Assembly: GCA_964528095.1 (NCBI GenBank)
Contig: CAZGSG010000078.1
Span: 1-21,335 of the forward strand
Direction of reading: 5' to 3'
Source of the DNA: CAZGSG01 sp964528095
Lineage (GTDB): Bacteria; Bacteroidota; Bacteroidia; Chitinophagales; Chitinophagaceae
Length of the DNA: 21,335 nt
The position numbers were made by a program, and so were the translations under genes. Below, piece after piece: positions 7,716-15,109 of this stretch. How positions within the stretch are numbered: position 1 is the stretch's first letter; each line of letters starts with the position of its first letter. The notes under the pieces are model-generated. The model was given only the letters and a program-made list of their open reading frames with translations. It had not been told where the DNA came from and ran no database searches.

Positions 7716-9019
7716 TGGAAATATTCATACTCGCTCTTCTCATTTTTGTGAATGCATTATTTACGATGGCGGAGATTGCCCTGGTGTCGGCAAGAAAATC
7801 AAGGCTGGAGTCCCAGGCAGAAAAAGGGGATATCAGTGCCCGCAAAGCGCTTGAACTGTCCAATAACCCCGAACTTTTTCTTTCCGCAGTACAAATCGGT
7901 ATTACGCTGATCTCGATCGTAACGGGGGTATACTCCGGTGAGAGCTTTGGAAAAGACCTCCAACCCTATATTGAAAAAATCGAACTGTTCCGGCCCTATG
8001 CGGTATCCATTTCTACCACAATTATCGTTATCCTGGTAACATTTCTTTCGATCATATTTGGCGAGCTCATTCCCAAAAGAATTGGCTTGCTTAGAGCAGA
8101 AAAGATTTCCAAACTGGTAGCAGTGCCTGTGAATGTTTTTGCAAAGATCACCGGCCCCATCGTCTGGTTGCTCAATAAAGTCAGCAATCTCTTTTTTACG
8201 ATCTTCAATATTAAACGGATGAAGGATGATGCCGTGACGGAAGAAGAGATTAAAACCCTGATCGTTGAAGGTACGGAAGCCGGTACCATCGACCAGGCCG
8301 AACAGGAGATCATTGAACGGGTGTTTCATCTGGGCGATCGTAATATCACTTCCCTAATGACCCACCGGAGCGATATTATCTGGTTTAATCTCGATGACAA
8401 TGAAGAAAAGATCAAGGAAAAAATAACCAGTGAACCGCATTCGGTCTATCCCATTTGTGATGGGAATATCGATAGCCTGAAAGGAGTTGTTTCTATCAAA
8501 GACCTGTATGTAAGTCCCGATAATACCCTGTTCAAGGACATTATGCAGCCGGCGCTTTTTGTTCCCGAGAACAATACACCTTTCCAGGTAATGGAAAAGT
8601 TCAGGGAATCACAAATCCATCTTTGTTTTATTGTAGATGAATATGGCAGCATACTTGGTTTAGTTTCTTTGAACGATATCCTGGAAGCTATCATTGGAGA
8701 AATTCCACAACAGGATGTGCCTGACTACGAGATCGTCGAGCGTGAAGACGGCTCCTTCCTCGTAGATGCACAGATCCCTTTCTATGATTTCCTGACCCGT
8801 TTTGAAAAAACAGAATGGATGAATGAAGGAGAACAGGAATTTGATACCCTTGCAGGATTTATCCTTCATCGCCTAGAAAGAATTCCTCAAACCGGCGATA
8901 AACTTGAATGGAAAGGGTTCACTATCGAAATCGTCGATATGGATGGTCATCGGATAGATAAGATACTGGTGAAGTTGAGTAAGGAGCTGCGTCAGGAAAT
9001 GGAGGATGAGAGGGAGTGA
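7715..9019 (+). CDS. Hemolysin/CNNM-family membrane protein (DUF21, CBS pair, CorC_HlyC domain)
   Basis: This 434-residue protein starts with the DUF21/CNNM transmembrane domain (about 1-190): an N-terminal helix, then FTMAEIALVSARKSRLESQAEKG, NNPELFLSAVQIGITLISI with GVYSGESFG, and FGELIPKRIGL. All are hallmarks of this group. A CBS-domain pair follows (about 205-330; MTHRSDIIW, VYPICDG, SLKGVVSIKDLY, CFIVDEYGSILGLVSLNDILEAIIGEI). The C-terminal CorC_HlyC domain (about 345-430) reads DGSFLVDAQIPFYDF and DTLAGFILHRLERIPQTGD. Characterised relatives export or regulate magnesium or cobalt; the hemolysin name is historical. It overlaps the PAP2 gene (TAATG), so the two are probably translationally coupled. 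The gene ends in an inverted-repeat region shared with the convergent DUF6702 gene. Confidence 0.9.
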   Translation: MEIFILALLIFVNALFTMAEIALVSARKSRLESQAEKGDISARKALELSNNPELFLSAVQIGITLISIVTGVYSGESFGKDLQPYIEKIELFRPYAVSISTTIIVILVTFLSIIFGELIPKRIGLLRAEKISKLVAVPVNVFAKITGPIVWLLNKVSNLFFTIFNIKRMKDDAVTEEEIKTLIVEGTEAGTIDQAEQEIIERVFHLGDRNITSLMTHRSDIIWFNLDDNEEKIKEKITSEPHSVYPICDGNIDSLKGVVSIKDLYVSPDNTLFKDIMQPALFVPENNTPFQVMEKFRESQIHLCFIVDEYGSILGLVSLNDILEAIIGEIPQQDVPDYEIVEREDGSFLVDAQIPFYDFLTRFEKTEWMNEGEQEFDTLAGFILHRLERIPQTGDKLEWKGFTIEIVDMDGHRIDKILVKLSKELRQEMEDERE

Positions 9020-9049
9020 TGGGGATTTTTGATATTACATGTTGGATAG

Positions 9050-9128
9050 TAGATATTGGATGTAAGACCTCGGATGGATGAATCTATTATCTAAAATCTG
9101 CTATCTCATATCTAGCATCCAATATCTA
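9050..9128. repeat. Inverted-repeat spacer between convergent genes, probable bidirectional terminator
   Basis: A perfect 13-bp inverted repeat pairs 9050-9062 (TAGATATTGGATG) with 9116-9128 (CATCCAATATCTA). The sequence between is built from variants of the same words (GGATAG, ATCTAAAATCTG, CTATCTCATATCTAG), so the whole block can fold on itself. It lies between two tail-to-tail genes. The right arm includes the TAG stop codon of the DUF6702 gene (9126-9128). Blocks built from ATATCTA/GGATGTTAGAT words are familiar from intergenic regions of Bacteroidota genomes; a copy count would need a genome search. Confidence 0.6.
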
Positions 9129-9683
9129 AAAGCTAATTTTCCCCTCCGTAACAGGGTAATCCATCTTTGTACTCTTCCTCACCCCGCCTACAATCACATG
9201 CAACAGGTTGATCTGGTCGGTATACATTTCATGCATAATATCGTCTTTGACCACAATCTGTTTTACCGTAGGGATATTGTCTACCTGGAAATAACTATAG
9301 ATAGCATCATTGTCTTTTTCATAACCAATAAATGAAAAAGGAACAGATTTGCCATCGGCTTTAATAGTAAGATGTTTATGAATATAATCGTTCACCAGTT
9401 TCTCCATGGCAGCCCGGTCCGGAGGATTGATGAGGTCAATTTTTACATGATACGTCTTGCCGAGGATGGTCTCAAAATCATCTGTAAATAATTTGCAACT
9501 GATCTCAAGGGTTTTATCCGTTGCATTATGATTGATCTCTACTACACTTACATGCAGGGGATGAACGAGTCCATCCATAGCATTCGCTTTTGCCCTGCCC
9601 GGGTTATCCTGCGGATTCATACCGCCTGTATAGAATAAGGGGAAAACAAAAACCAGCAACCACTTATTGAGAAATGCTACCAT
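9126..9683 (-). CDS. DUF6702 family protein, exported
   Basis: The chosen start (ATG at 9683) gives 185 residues with a hydrophobic N-terminus (WLLVFVFPLFYTGG) that looks like a signal peptide. The family core is recognisable: HPLHVSVVEINHNATDKTLE, ISCKLFTDDFETIL, KTYHVKIDLINP, then DGKSVPFSFIGYE and a final strand region LLHVIVGGVRKSTKMD. The pattern suggests a small beta-rich periplasmic domain; the function is undescribed. The ATG at 9779 would add 32 residues that do not look like signal peptide, and TATATTTG just before 9683 supports the shorter form. It is divergent from the HupE/UreJ gene. I recall DUF6702, HupE/UreJ and M1 peptidase genes often being adjacent in Bacteroidota, which suggests a shared role. 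Confidence 0.8.
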   Translation of the reverse strand: MVAFLNKWLLVFVFPLFYTGGMNPQDNPGRAKANAMDGLVHPLHVSVVEINHNATDKTLEISCKLFTDDFETILGKTYHVKIDLINPPDRAAMEKLVNDYIHKHLTIKADGKSVPFSFIGYEKDNDAIYSYFQVDNIPTVKQIVVKDDIMHEMYTDQINLLHVIVGGVRKSTKMDYPVTEGKISF

Positions 9684-9687
9684 TAGC

Positions 9688-9695
9688 CAAATATA
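9688..9695 (-). promoter_or_regulatory. Candidate -7 box TATATTTG for the DUF6702 gene
   Basis: On the minus strand TATATTTG matches TAnnTTTG exactly and ends 4 nt before the ATG at 9683. A TTTTG lies 11 nt further upstream, too close for the usual -33 spacing. The arrangement supports the shorter start and a nearly absent 5' UTR. Confidence 0.4.
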
Positions 9696-9791
9696 TTTTA
9701 TTGTTACAAAAGTCTGGCTTATTTTAAAGGCCTCCAAACACAGACGAAAAAAAACAGGGATCGGTTGGTAGCAAACCATCCTTCACAACAC

Positions 9792-10370
9792 ATGGGCGAC
9801 TTTGGATTTTATTTTGGCCTGGGATGGGAACACATCATCAGTGCCGACGCATTGGATCACCAGCTTTTTATAGCTGCACTTGCGGCTATCTATTTGTTGA
9901 AAGACTGGAAACAGGTGCTCGTGCTGGTCACCGCATTTACCATCGGCCATTCACTCACCCTGGCACTGAGCGTACTTGATATAATCCGTTTCCCTTCCAA
10001 CTGGGTTGAATTCCTGATACCGGTCACGATCGTAGTGACGGCGCTGAGTAATCTGTTTCAAAAAAAATTCACTCCCCGTTCTATACGGATCAACTATTTT
10101 TTAGCACTGTTCTTCGGCCTGATCCATGGAATGGGGTTTGCCAATTCCATTCGTTTTATGATGGCGCGCGATCAGAACCTGGGCTGGAGTTTATTTGGCT
10201 TTAATGTTGGTCTTGAAGCAGGACAGATCGTAGTAGTGGCTATCTTGCTGCTCATTGCATTTATCATGGTAAACATATTCAGGATAAACCGGCGGGATTG
10301 GGTTATCTTTTTATCCGCAGCTGTTTTTAGCCTGGCTTTAAAAATGGTATTGGAAAGAATTCCCGGATAA
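9792..10370 (+). CDS. HupE/UreJ family membrane protein
   Basis: This protein has 193 residues when started at the ATG at 9792; the ATG at 9765 would add MVANHPSQH, which is not typical. The family signature is clear: FGLGWEHIISADALDHQLF near the N-terminus, TIGHSLTLALS, and FFGLIHGMGFANSIR, each placing histidines or acidic residues in or beside membrane helices. Six or more hydrophobic segments follow, ending in LERIPG. HupE and UreJ relatives are nickel or cobalt permeases or accessory proteins beside hydrogenase or urease genes. No such enzyme is encoded here, so a metal-import role is inference. The M1 metallopeptidase begins 47 nt downstream on the same strand and could share a transcript. 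Confidence 0.85.
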   Translation: MGDFGFYFGLGWEHIISADALDHQLFIAALAAIYLLKDWKQVLVLVTAFTIGHSLTLALSVLDIIRFPSNWVEFLIPVTIVVTALSNLFQKKFTPRSIRINYFLALFFGLIHGMGFANSIRFMMARDQNLGWSLFGFNVGLEAGQIVVVAILLLIAFIMVNIFRINRRDWVIFLSAAVFSLALKMVLERIPG

Positions 10371-10417
10371 AAATTAATAAGTCATCTAAACAATCACACA
10401 TATACAAACATCCATTT

Positions 10418-12805
10418 ATGAAAAAAATCATGCTTCTTGGTTGTATGCAGATCTGCTTTTTCAGCCTGCTCATTGCCCAGAATATCCAGAACAATCCTGG
10501 TAGTAATCATGGGAATAAATTTGAGCAGCTGGGCAGCATCATGCCTACACCAAACGAATACCGCACGGCCAGTGGAGCGCCTGGTCCAAAGTACTGGCAG
10601 CAACGCTGCGACTATGATATCAAATGTACACTCGATGAAAAAGCCCAAAAACTGACCGGCAGCGAAACCGTATCTTATTTCAACAATTCTCCCAATACAC
10701 TTACTTATCTCTGGTTGCAACTGGACGAAAACCAGTTAAGCAGTACCAAAAATGCCAATTACCAGAACAGCAGCGCCATGAATCCGCGCACAACAACGAC
10801 ACAAATCGACCGCGCAGAAGAATCAAAAAAAGATAATGGGTATGGTATCAATATTACTAAGCTCACCGATGCTACCGGTAACCCGTTAAAGTATACGGTC
10901 AACAAGACAATGATGCGGCTGGAATTGCCTGCCCCTTTAAAAGCAGGACAGCGTTTTGTTTTCCAGTTATCATGGAACTATAATATTTCCGATAGGATGA
11001 CAAGAGGGGGCCGTGGTGGTTATGAATATTTTCCAGAAGACGGCAATTACCTGTTCACCATGACACAATGGTACCCCCGGCTTTGTGTATATAGCGATTT
11101 CCAGGGCTGGCAGAATCATCAGTTCACCGGGCGTGGTGAGTTCGCTCTGACCTTTGGTAATTTTAATGTACAGATGACAGTTCCTGCAGACCATGTAGTT
11201 GGTTCTACAGGTGAATGCCAGAATTATGCAGCTAACCTGAGTCCCGCGCAAAAAACCCGTTGGGCACAGGCACAAACAAGCAAGGAACCCGTAGAGATCG
11301 TTACGCTCGCAGAGGCCAAAGCGGCAGAAAAAAATCAAAGCGGCAAAACAAAGACCTGGATCTTTAAAGCGGACAATGTCCGTGACTTTGCGTGGACAAG
11401 CAGCCGCAAATTTGTATGGGATGCCATGCCGGTAACTGTTGAAGGAAAAAAGATCATGTGCATGAGCTTTTACGGGAAAGAAGCATATGGTGTTTATCGC
11501 CCCTTTTCTACCAAGGCCGTTGCTCATACCATTAAGACCTACTCCAAATTCACGATCCCTTATCCTTACCCTGTTGCACAGAGTGTAGAAGCATCAAATG
11601 GGATGGAATACCCGATGATCTGTTTCAACTACGGACGTACTGAAAAAGATGGCACGTATACAGAAGGTACAAAGTATGGAATGCTTGGGGTGATCATCCA
11701 CGAAGTAGGGCATAACTTTTTCCCAATGATCATCAACAGTGATGAGCGCCAGTGGAGCTGGATGGACGAAGGATTGAATTCTTTTGTAGAATACCTGGCA
11801 GAAGAATTATGGGACAATAAATTCCCGGTAAGAGGAAAAGGCCCGGCTTACACTATCGTGGATTATATGAAATTGCCAAAGGACCAATTGGAACCGATCA
11901 TGAGCAATTCAGAAAATATCATAGGTTTTGGTCCCAATGCTTATACTAAACCAGCAACCGGGTTGAATATTTTACGGGAGACCATTATGGGTCGTGAACT
12001 GTTTGATTATGCCTTTAAGGAGTACGCAAAAAGATGGGCCTTCAAACATCCTGAGCCTGCGGATTTTTTCCGTACTATGGAAGATGCCAGTGGTGAAGAC
12101 CTCGACTGGTTCTGGAGAGGATGGTTCTATGGTACCGATGCCTGTGATATTTCGCTTGATTCAGTAAAATACGCAAAACCCGATCTGGATGCAATGGCAC
12201 GTGCTACGAACGATACAACGATCAAACGTAAACTGGAAAAACCACAGACAAGTGCATTTGATGATCTTTCCAAAGTACGCAACCGTGATGATAAGAGCAT
12301 TGCTTTTGAAACAGATAAGGATACAGCACTCCGCGATTTTTACTGGCGTTATGCGCGTGGTATGGAATCATATGACTCTTCGGAATATGAAATGAAGATC
12401 CCTGGCAATAAGCCAGAGCCATTAACAGCAGAAGAAAAAGCTAAATATGGCACTAAAAACATGTATGAACTGACTTTTAGCAATAAAGGCGGGCTGGTGA
12501 TGCCGATCATCATAGAATGGACATATAAAGATGGCACCAAGGAGATCGACCGCATTCCTGCACAGGTATGGCGGTTAAACGAAACAAAAGTGATAAAGAC
12601 GTTTTTGAAAGATAAGGAAGTGGCGTCGATCCAACTGGACCCCTTGAGAGAAACAGCAGATATCAATACAGCTAACAATAGCTGGAATACGATACCGCAA
12701 CCTTCCCGCTTTTCCATATTCAAACAAAGACAGGGTCCGGCAAGAGGACAGGGAGTTATTGGCATAAACCCGATGCAAAAATCACTGGAGAAAAAAGGAT
12801 TCTAG
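10418..12805 (+). CDS. M1 family metallopeptidase, secreted
   Basis: This 795-residue zinc aminopeptidase-like protein begins with a signal peptide (MKKIMLLGCMQICFFSLLIAQ, cleavage likely after Ala20 or Gln21). The N-terminal beta domain follows (about 60-300), including TLTYLWLQLDENQLS. NGMEYPM stands in for the GAMEN substrate motif. The zinc site is complete: HEVGH at 428-432 and, 18 residues later, Glu451 (WMDEGLNSF), the HEXXH-X18-E pattern of M1 enzymes. The C-terminal 200 residues include a beta-rich part with WTYKDGTKEIDRIP and end in a lysine-rich tail. I see no T9SS sorting domain, so a periplasmic or surface location is likely. It removes N-terminal residues from peptides; the specificity is unknown. 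It follows HupE/UreJ. Confidence 0.9.
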   Translation: MKKIMLLGCMQICFFSLLIAQNIQNNPGSNHGNKFEQLGSIMPTPNEYRTASGAPGPKYWQQRCDYDIKCTLDEKAQKLTGSETVSYFNNSPNTLTYLWLQLDENQLSSTKNANYQNSSAMNPRTTTTQIDRAEESKKDNGYGINITKLTDATGNPLKYTVNKTMMRLELPAPLKAGQRFVFQLSWNYNISDRMTRGGRGGYEYFPEDGNYLFTMTQWYPRLCVYSDFQGWQNHQFTGRGEFALTFGNFNVQMTVPADHVVGSTGECQNYAANLSPAQKTRWAQAQTSKEPVEIVTLAEAKAAEKNQSGKTKTWIFKADNVRDFAWTSSRKFVWDAMPVTVEGKKIMCMSFYGKEAYGVYRPFSTKAVAHTIKTYSKFTIPYPYPVAQSVEASNGMEYPMICFNYGRTEKDGTYTEGTKYGMLGVIIHEVGHNFFPMIINSDERQWSWMDEGLNSFVEYLAEELWDNKFPVRGKGPAYTIVDYMKLPKDQLEPIMSNSENIIGFGPNAYTKPATGLNILRETIMGRELFDYAFKEYAKRWAFKHPEPADFFRTMEDASGEDLDWFWRGWFYGTDACDISLDSVKYAKPDLDAMARATNDTTIKRKLEKPQTSAFDDLSKVRNRDDKSIAFETDKDTALRDFYWRYARGMESYDSSEYEMKIPGNKPEPLTAEEKAKYGTKNMYELTFSNKGGLVMPIIIEWTYKDGTKEIDRIPAQVWRLNETKVIKTFLKDKEVASIQLDPLRETADINTANNSWNTIPQPSRFSIFKQRQGPARGQGVIGINPMQKSLEKKGF

Positions 12806-12809
12806 GAAT

Positions 12810-12968
12810 AATTTGAAAATTTGGGGATTTGAAAATTTGAAAATGAAAACATTTACCGGCGTTGAACAATTTTCTCATTTTTGAATTACATGTGTAATGT
12901 TCAAGAATGAGAATGAAAGCGCATACCGGCAGTGTCTAATCATTTTCAAATCCCCAAATTTTCAAATT
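12810..12968. repeat. 159-bp element with 27-bp perfect terminal inverted repeats and an inner hairpin
   Basis: Positions 12810-12836 are the exact reverse complement of 12942-12968 (27 of 27). Inside, 12872-12890 pairs with 12893-12913 as a second long stem with one mismatch and a 2-nt bulge. That hairpin is flanked by imperfect direct repeats 12842-12864 and 12912-12934 (17 of 23 identical, both containing TACCGGC). No ORF is inside and I see no target-site duplication. It starts 4 nt after the M1 peptidase stop, and its right arm contains the last codons and the TGA stop of the RHH gene. It could be a MITE/REP-like mobile repeat, a bidirectional terminator, or both. Confidence 0.7.
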
Positions 12969-13147
12969 TTCTTCTTCCCTCCATCCTTCTCATTCTTTTC
13001 CTTCATTCTCCCGGCGTCCTTCAGCCGTTGATTCAGTAACCATTCTATCTGGCCATTGACACTGCGAAATTCATCCGAGGCCCATTTCTCCAATGCCTTA
13101 TAGGTTTCCACGTCAATTCGTATTACAAAGGATTTTTTTTCCGCCAT
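12962..13147 (-). CDS. Small Arc-type ribbon-helix-helix DNA-binding protein
   Basis: These 61 residues fit the RHH fold. A strand (KSFVIRIDVETYKALEKWA) is followed by a first helix and then NGQIEWLLNQRLKDAG, the second helix, and a basic tail (KEKNEKDGGKKKI). Relatives are annotated as Arc-family DNA-binding domain proteins and act as dimeric repressors that place a beta ribbon in the major groove. The gene follows the SPFH gene by 53 nt, which include a terminator-like hairpin. An AGGA directly abuts the ATG. The final residues and stop codon lie within the 27-bp arm of the neighbouring repeat. No toxin gene is adjacent, so this is not obviously an antitoxin; it may regulate the SPFH operon. 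Confidence 0.8.
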   Translation of the reverse strand: MAEKKSFVIRIDVETYKALEKWASDEFRSVNGQIEWLLNQRLKDAGRMKEKNEKDGGKKKI

Positions 13148-13162
13148 TCCTATTAATTAAAA

Positions 13163-13190
13163 AATACAGGAATGCTGCCATTCCCGTATT
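13163..13190 (-). terminator. Hairpin with U-run between the SPFH and RHH genes (terminator or attenuator)
   Basis: Positions 13163-13174 pair with 13179-13190 (11 of 12, the exception being a G-U pair in RNA) around a 4-nt loop. On the minus strand the stem is followed by a run of six T and an AT-rich stretch, as in a rho-independent terminator. It lies between two co-directional genes and ends 15 nt before the RHH start codon, so it may reduce read-through into that gene. Confidence 0.55.
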
Positions 13191-13200
13191 AACTATTTTA

Positions 13201-14082
13201 TTATTGGTACAGGGTTCCGGTATTCAGTACCGGGGTTGCACCTCTTTCACCACAAAGTACGACCATTAGGTTACTGACCATGGCGGCTTTTTTATCATCA
13301 TCAAGGCTCACGATATCTTTTTTCGCGAGCATGTCCAATGCCATTTCCACCATCCCTACGGCGCCTTCCACGATCTTGGTCCTTGCCGCTACGATGGCCG
13401 TGGCCTGTTGGCGTTGCAACATGGCGCCAGCTATTTCTGCTGCATAAGCCAGGTGACTGATCCTCGCTTCCATGATAATCAGGCCGGCCGGAGCCAGCCG
13501 CTCGTTCAATTCTTTTTCTAAAATCTCATTCACTTTTTCAGCACCATCTCTTAGCGTAATATCCGCTGTCTGGTCTTCCAGGTTATCATAAGGAAAACTA
13601 TTGGCCAGGTGACGGATCGCCGCCTCACACTGTATCTTGATATACTGATCATAATTGGCTACTTCAAACGCAGCCTTATATGTATCCCGCACCTGCCATA
13701 CAATTACGGCGCCTATCTCGATCGGGTTACCCATCTTATCATTCACTTTCAGCTTGGAACTTTCCAGGTTCTGCGCCCTCAATGAAATATTGATCTTACG
13801 GAAAAGCGGGTTGATGAATTTGAGGCCATTCTCTTTGATGGTGCCAATATAACTACCAAAGAAAACACATACCCGCGAATGATTCGGGTTGATGATCGTG
13901 ATCCCTTTGAAAAGAAATACAGCTACCAGCACCAGTACAAGGCCTATAAAAAACTGTGGCATTACCTGCTCATTCTCCACGCCGGTCGACATCAGGACAA
14001 TACCCAATATCAAACAGGCCAGCGAAATGATCAATACTAAAAACCCCGACATAGGTTTAAGCGTCTTTTCCATAATATTCAT
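13201..14082 (-). CDS. SPFH (band 7/stomatin-like) domain membrane protein
   Basis: This 293-residue protein has two N-terminal membrane helices (about 13-34 and 43-62), followed by the SPFH domain (about 65-250). That domain includes GITIINPNHSRVCVFFGSYIGT, GLKFINPLFRKINISLRAQNLES, PIEIGAVIVWQV, an AAIRHLANSFPYDN segment and ERLAPAGLIIMEARISHLAYA. The C-terminal helix (AEIAGAMLQRQQATAIVAAR onward) matches the oligomerising coiled part. SPFH proteins form large membrane rings that organise microdomains or protect proteases. The preceding 120 nt are shared with the divergent esterase gene, and a palindrome lies just before the ATG. Met4 at 14073 is an alternative start. The small RHH gene lies immediately downstream, an arrangement I recall from other genomes but cannot verify here. 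Confidence 0.85.
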   Translation of the reverse strand: MNIMEKTLKPMSGFLVLIISLACLILGIVLMSTGVENEQVMPQFFIGLVLVLVAVFLFKGITIINPNHSRVCVFFGSYIGTIKENGLKFINPLFRKINISLRAQNLESSKLKVNDKMGNPIEIGAVIVWQVRDTYKAAFEVANYDQYIKIQCEAAIRHLANSFPYDNLEDQTADITLRDGAEKVNEILEKELNERLAPAGLIIMEARISHLAYAAEIAGAMLQRQQATAIVAARTKIVEGAVGMVEMALDMLAKKDIVSLDDDKKAAMVSNLMVVLCGERGATPVLNTGTLYQ

Positions 14083-14105
14083 TTTGATATCATTTTAATA
14101 TCAAA
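14083..14105. promoter_or_regulatory. Palindrome TTTGATAT-N7-ATATCAAA, candidate operator
   Basis: A perfect 8-bp inverted repeat with 7-nt spacing (14083-14090 and 14098-14105) abuts the SPFH start codon. On the minus strand its upper arm overlaps a TACATTTG -7 box (14102-14109). A bound dimeric protein would cover the SPFH transcription start. The co-encoded RHH protein is an obvious candidate, but that is inference. Confidence 0.45.
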
Positions 14106-14109
14106 TGTA
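14102..14109 (-). promoter_or_regulatory. Candidate -7 box TACATTTG for the SPFH-RHH operon
   Basis: This is an exact TAnnTTTG match on the minus strand, 19 nt before the SPFH ATG. It gives a short conventional leader and overlaps the palindrome described separately. Confidence 0.4.
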
Positions 14110-14188
14110 TATAAGATGCCGGAAATCCCAAAATCTATTTTGCAAACGGCATGCTGCCTTATTTGCATTATTGTAACAGCCTATTTCC

Positions 14189-14196
14189 TAACTTTA
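14189..14196 (+). promoter_or_regulatory. Candidate -7 box TAACTTTA for the esterase gene
   Basis: TAACTTTA matches TAnnTTTG at all but the last base and ends 5 nt before the ATG at 14202. A TTTG at 14162-14165 lies 23 nt upstream, close to -33 spacing. It favours 14202 over 14151 as the start. Confidence 0.35.
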
Positions 14197-14201
14197 TCTG
14201 G

Positions 14202-15026
14202 ATGAAAAAAATATGCGGTCTCTTTTTTTTGCTCCTTGCCATTTCCCAGCTGCGGGCAGCCACGGTGGATACTGTATCGGTTTACAGCAATGCCATGCAC
14301 AAAAGTTTTAACTGCGTTGTTATCAGCCCCGGCAATAACAAAACAGCGGCAGTTGCTTATCCCGTCGTTTACCTGTTGCATGGGTACAGTGGTAACTATA
14401 GTAACTGGATCATGAAAGTGCCCGAGTTGAAAACCTATGCCGATGAATACAAGATCCGCATTGTTTGCCCCGATGGCCATTACAGCAGCTGGTATTTTGA
14501 TAGCCCGGTCGATTCTTCCATGCGCTATGAAACCTATATCAGCAAAGAAGTGCCGCAATTCATCGAAAAAAAATATGCCTGTATCAACAACCGGAATGCA
14601 AGGGCTATCACAGGTTTGAGTATGGGTGGACATGGCGGCCTGTTCCTGGGTTTTCGCCATGCGGATACATTTGGGGCATGTGGCAGTATGAGTGGCGGAG
14701 TAGACCTCAACTCATCACGCAACCGGTTTGATGTAATAAAAAGGATCGGCGATACGATCACTTATGCGTCGAACTGGAAAAACTATTCCGTTATCAATGT
14801 CATTGAGAAATATCCAAAAGATTCACTGGCCATTATTATCGATTGCGGTACAGAAGATTTTTTCTATTCTATCAATCATGCTCTACATGAAAAAATGCTG
14901 AAGCTACATATCCCCCATGATTATATCGAGCGGCCGGGTAAACATGACTGGTATTACTGGTCGAATGCAGTACAGTACCAGCTCCTGTTTTTTAAAGACT
15001 ATTTTGATAAACATCTGCATCGTTGA
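14202..15026 (+). CDS. Secreted alpha/beta-hydrolase esterase (esterase D/FrmB-like)
   Basis: Starting at 14202 gives 274 residues with a clear signal peptide (MKKICGLFFLLLAISQLRA). The upstream in-frame ATG at 14151 would bury it. The fold is the esterase D/FrmB type. PVVYLLHGYSGNYSNW provides the oxyanion region, GLSMGGHGG carries nucleophile Ser140, IIIDCGTEDFFY holds the acid (Asp219, or Asp214), and PGKHDWYYW holds His248. It therefore has a full catalytic triad. Related proteins hydrolyse S-formylglutathione, acetyl or feruloyl esters on polysaccharides, or trehalose mycolates. Export and the lack of partner genes argue for an extracytoplasmic esterase rather than formaldehyde detoxification. 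It is divergent from the SPFH operon and ends at a strong hairpin. Confidence 0.85.
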   Translation: MKKICGLFFLLLAISQLRAATVDTVSVYSNAMHKSFNCVVISPGNNKTAAVAYPVVYLLHGYSGNYSNWIMKVPELKTYADEYKIRIVCPDGHYSSWYFDSPVDSSMRYETYISKEVPQFIEKKYACINNRNARAITGLSMGGHGGLFLGFRHADTFGACGSMSGGVDLNSSRNRFDVIKRIGDTITYASNWKNYSVINVIEKYPKDSLAIIIDCGTEDFFYSINHALHEKMLKLHIPHDYIERPGKHDWYYWSNAVQYQLLFFKDYFDKHLHR

Positions 15027-15035
15027 TACCATACT

Positions 15036-15085
15036 ATAAAAGCCATTGATAACGGAACTTTTGTCCGACTATCAATAGCTTTTAT
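15036..15085. terminator. Strong bidirectional hairpin between convergent genes
   Basis: Positions 15036-15051 pair with 15070-15085 (15 of 16), and CGGA/TCCG inside the loop extends the stem to about 20 bp. The arms begin with ATAAAAG and end with CTTTTAT, so each strand finishes the stem in a short T-rich run. It lies between the esterase stop and the stop of the minus-strand MORN-like gene. Confidence 0.7.
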
Positions 15086-15109
15086 GTCTTGTGAATTATT
15101 TATGTTTAC

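Noticed and set aside
12962..14082. SPFH and RHH genes as a toxin-antitoxin pair
   Set aside because: The SPFH protein is a standard membrane scaffold, much larger than typical toxins, and is encoded first; nothing in it suggests toxicity.
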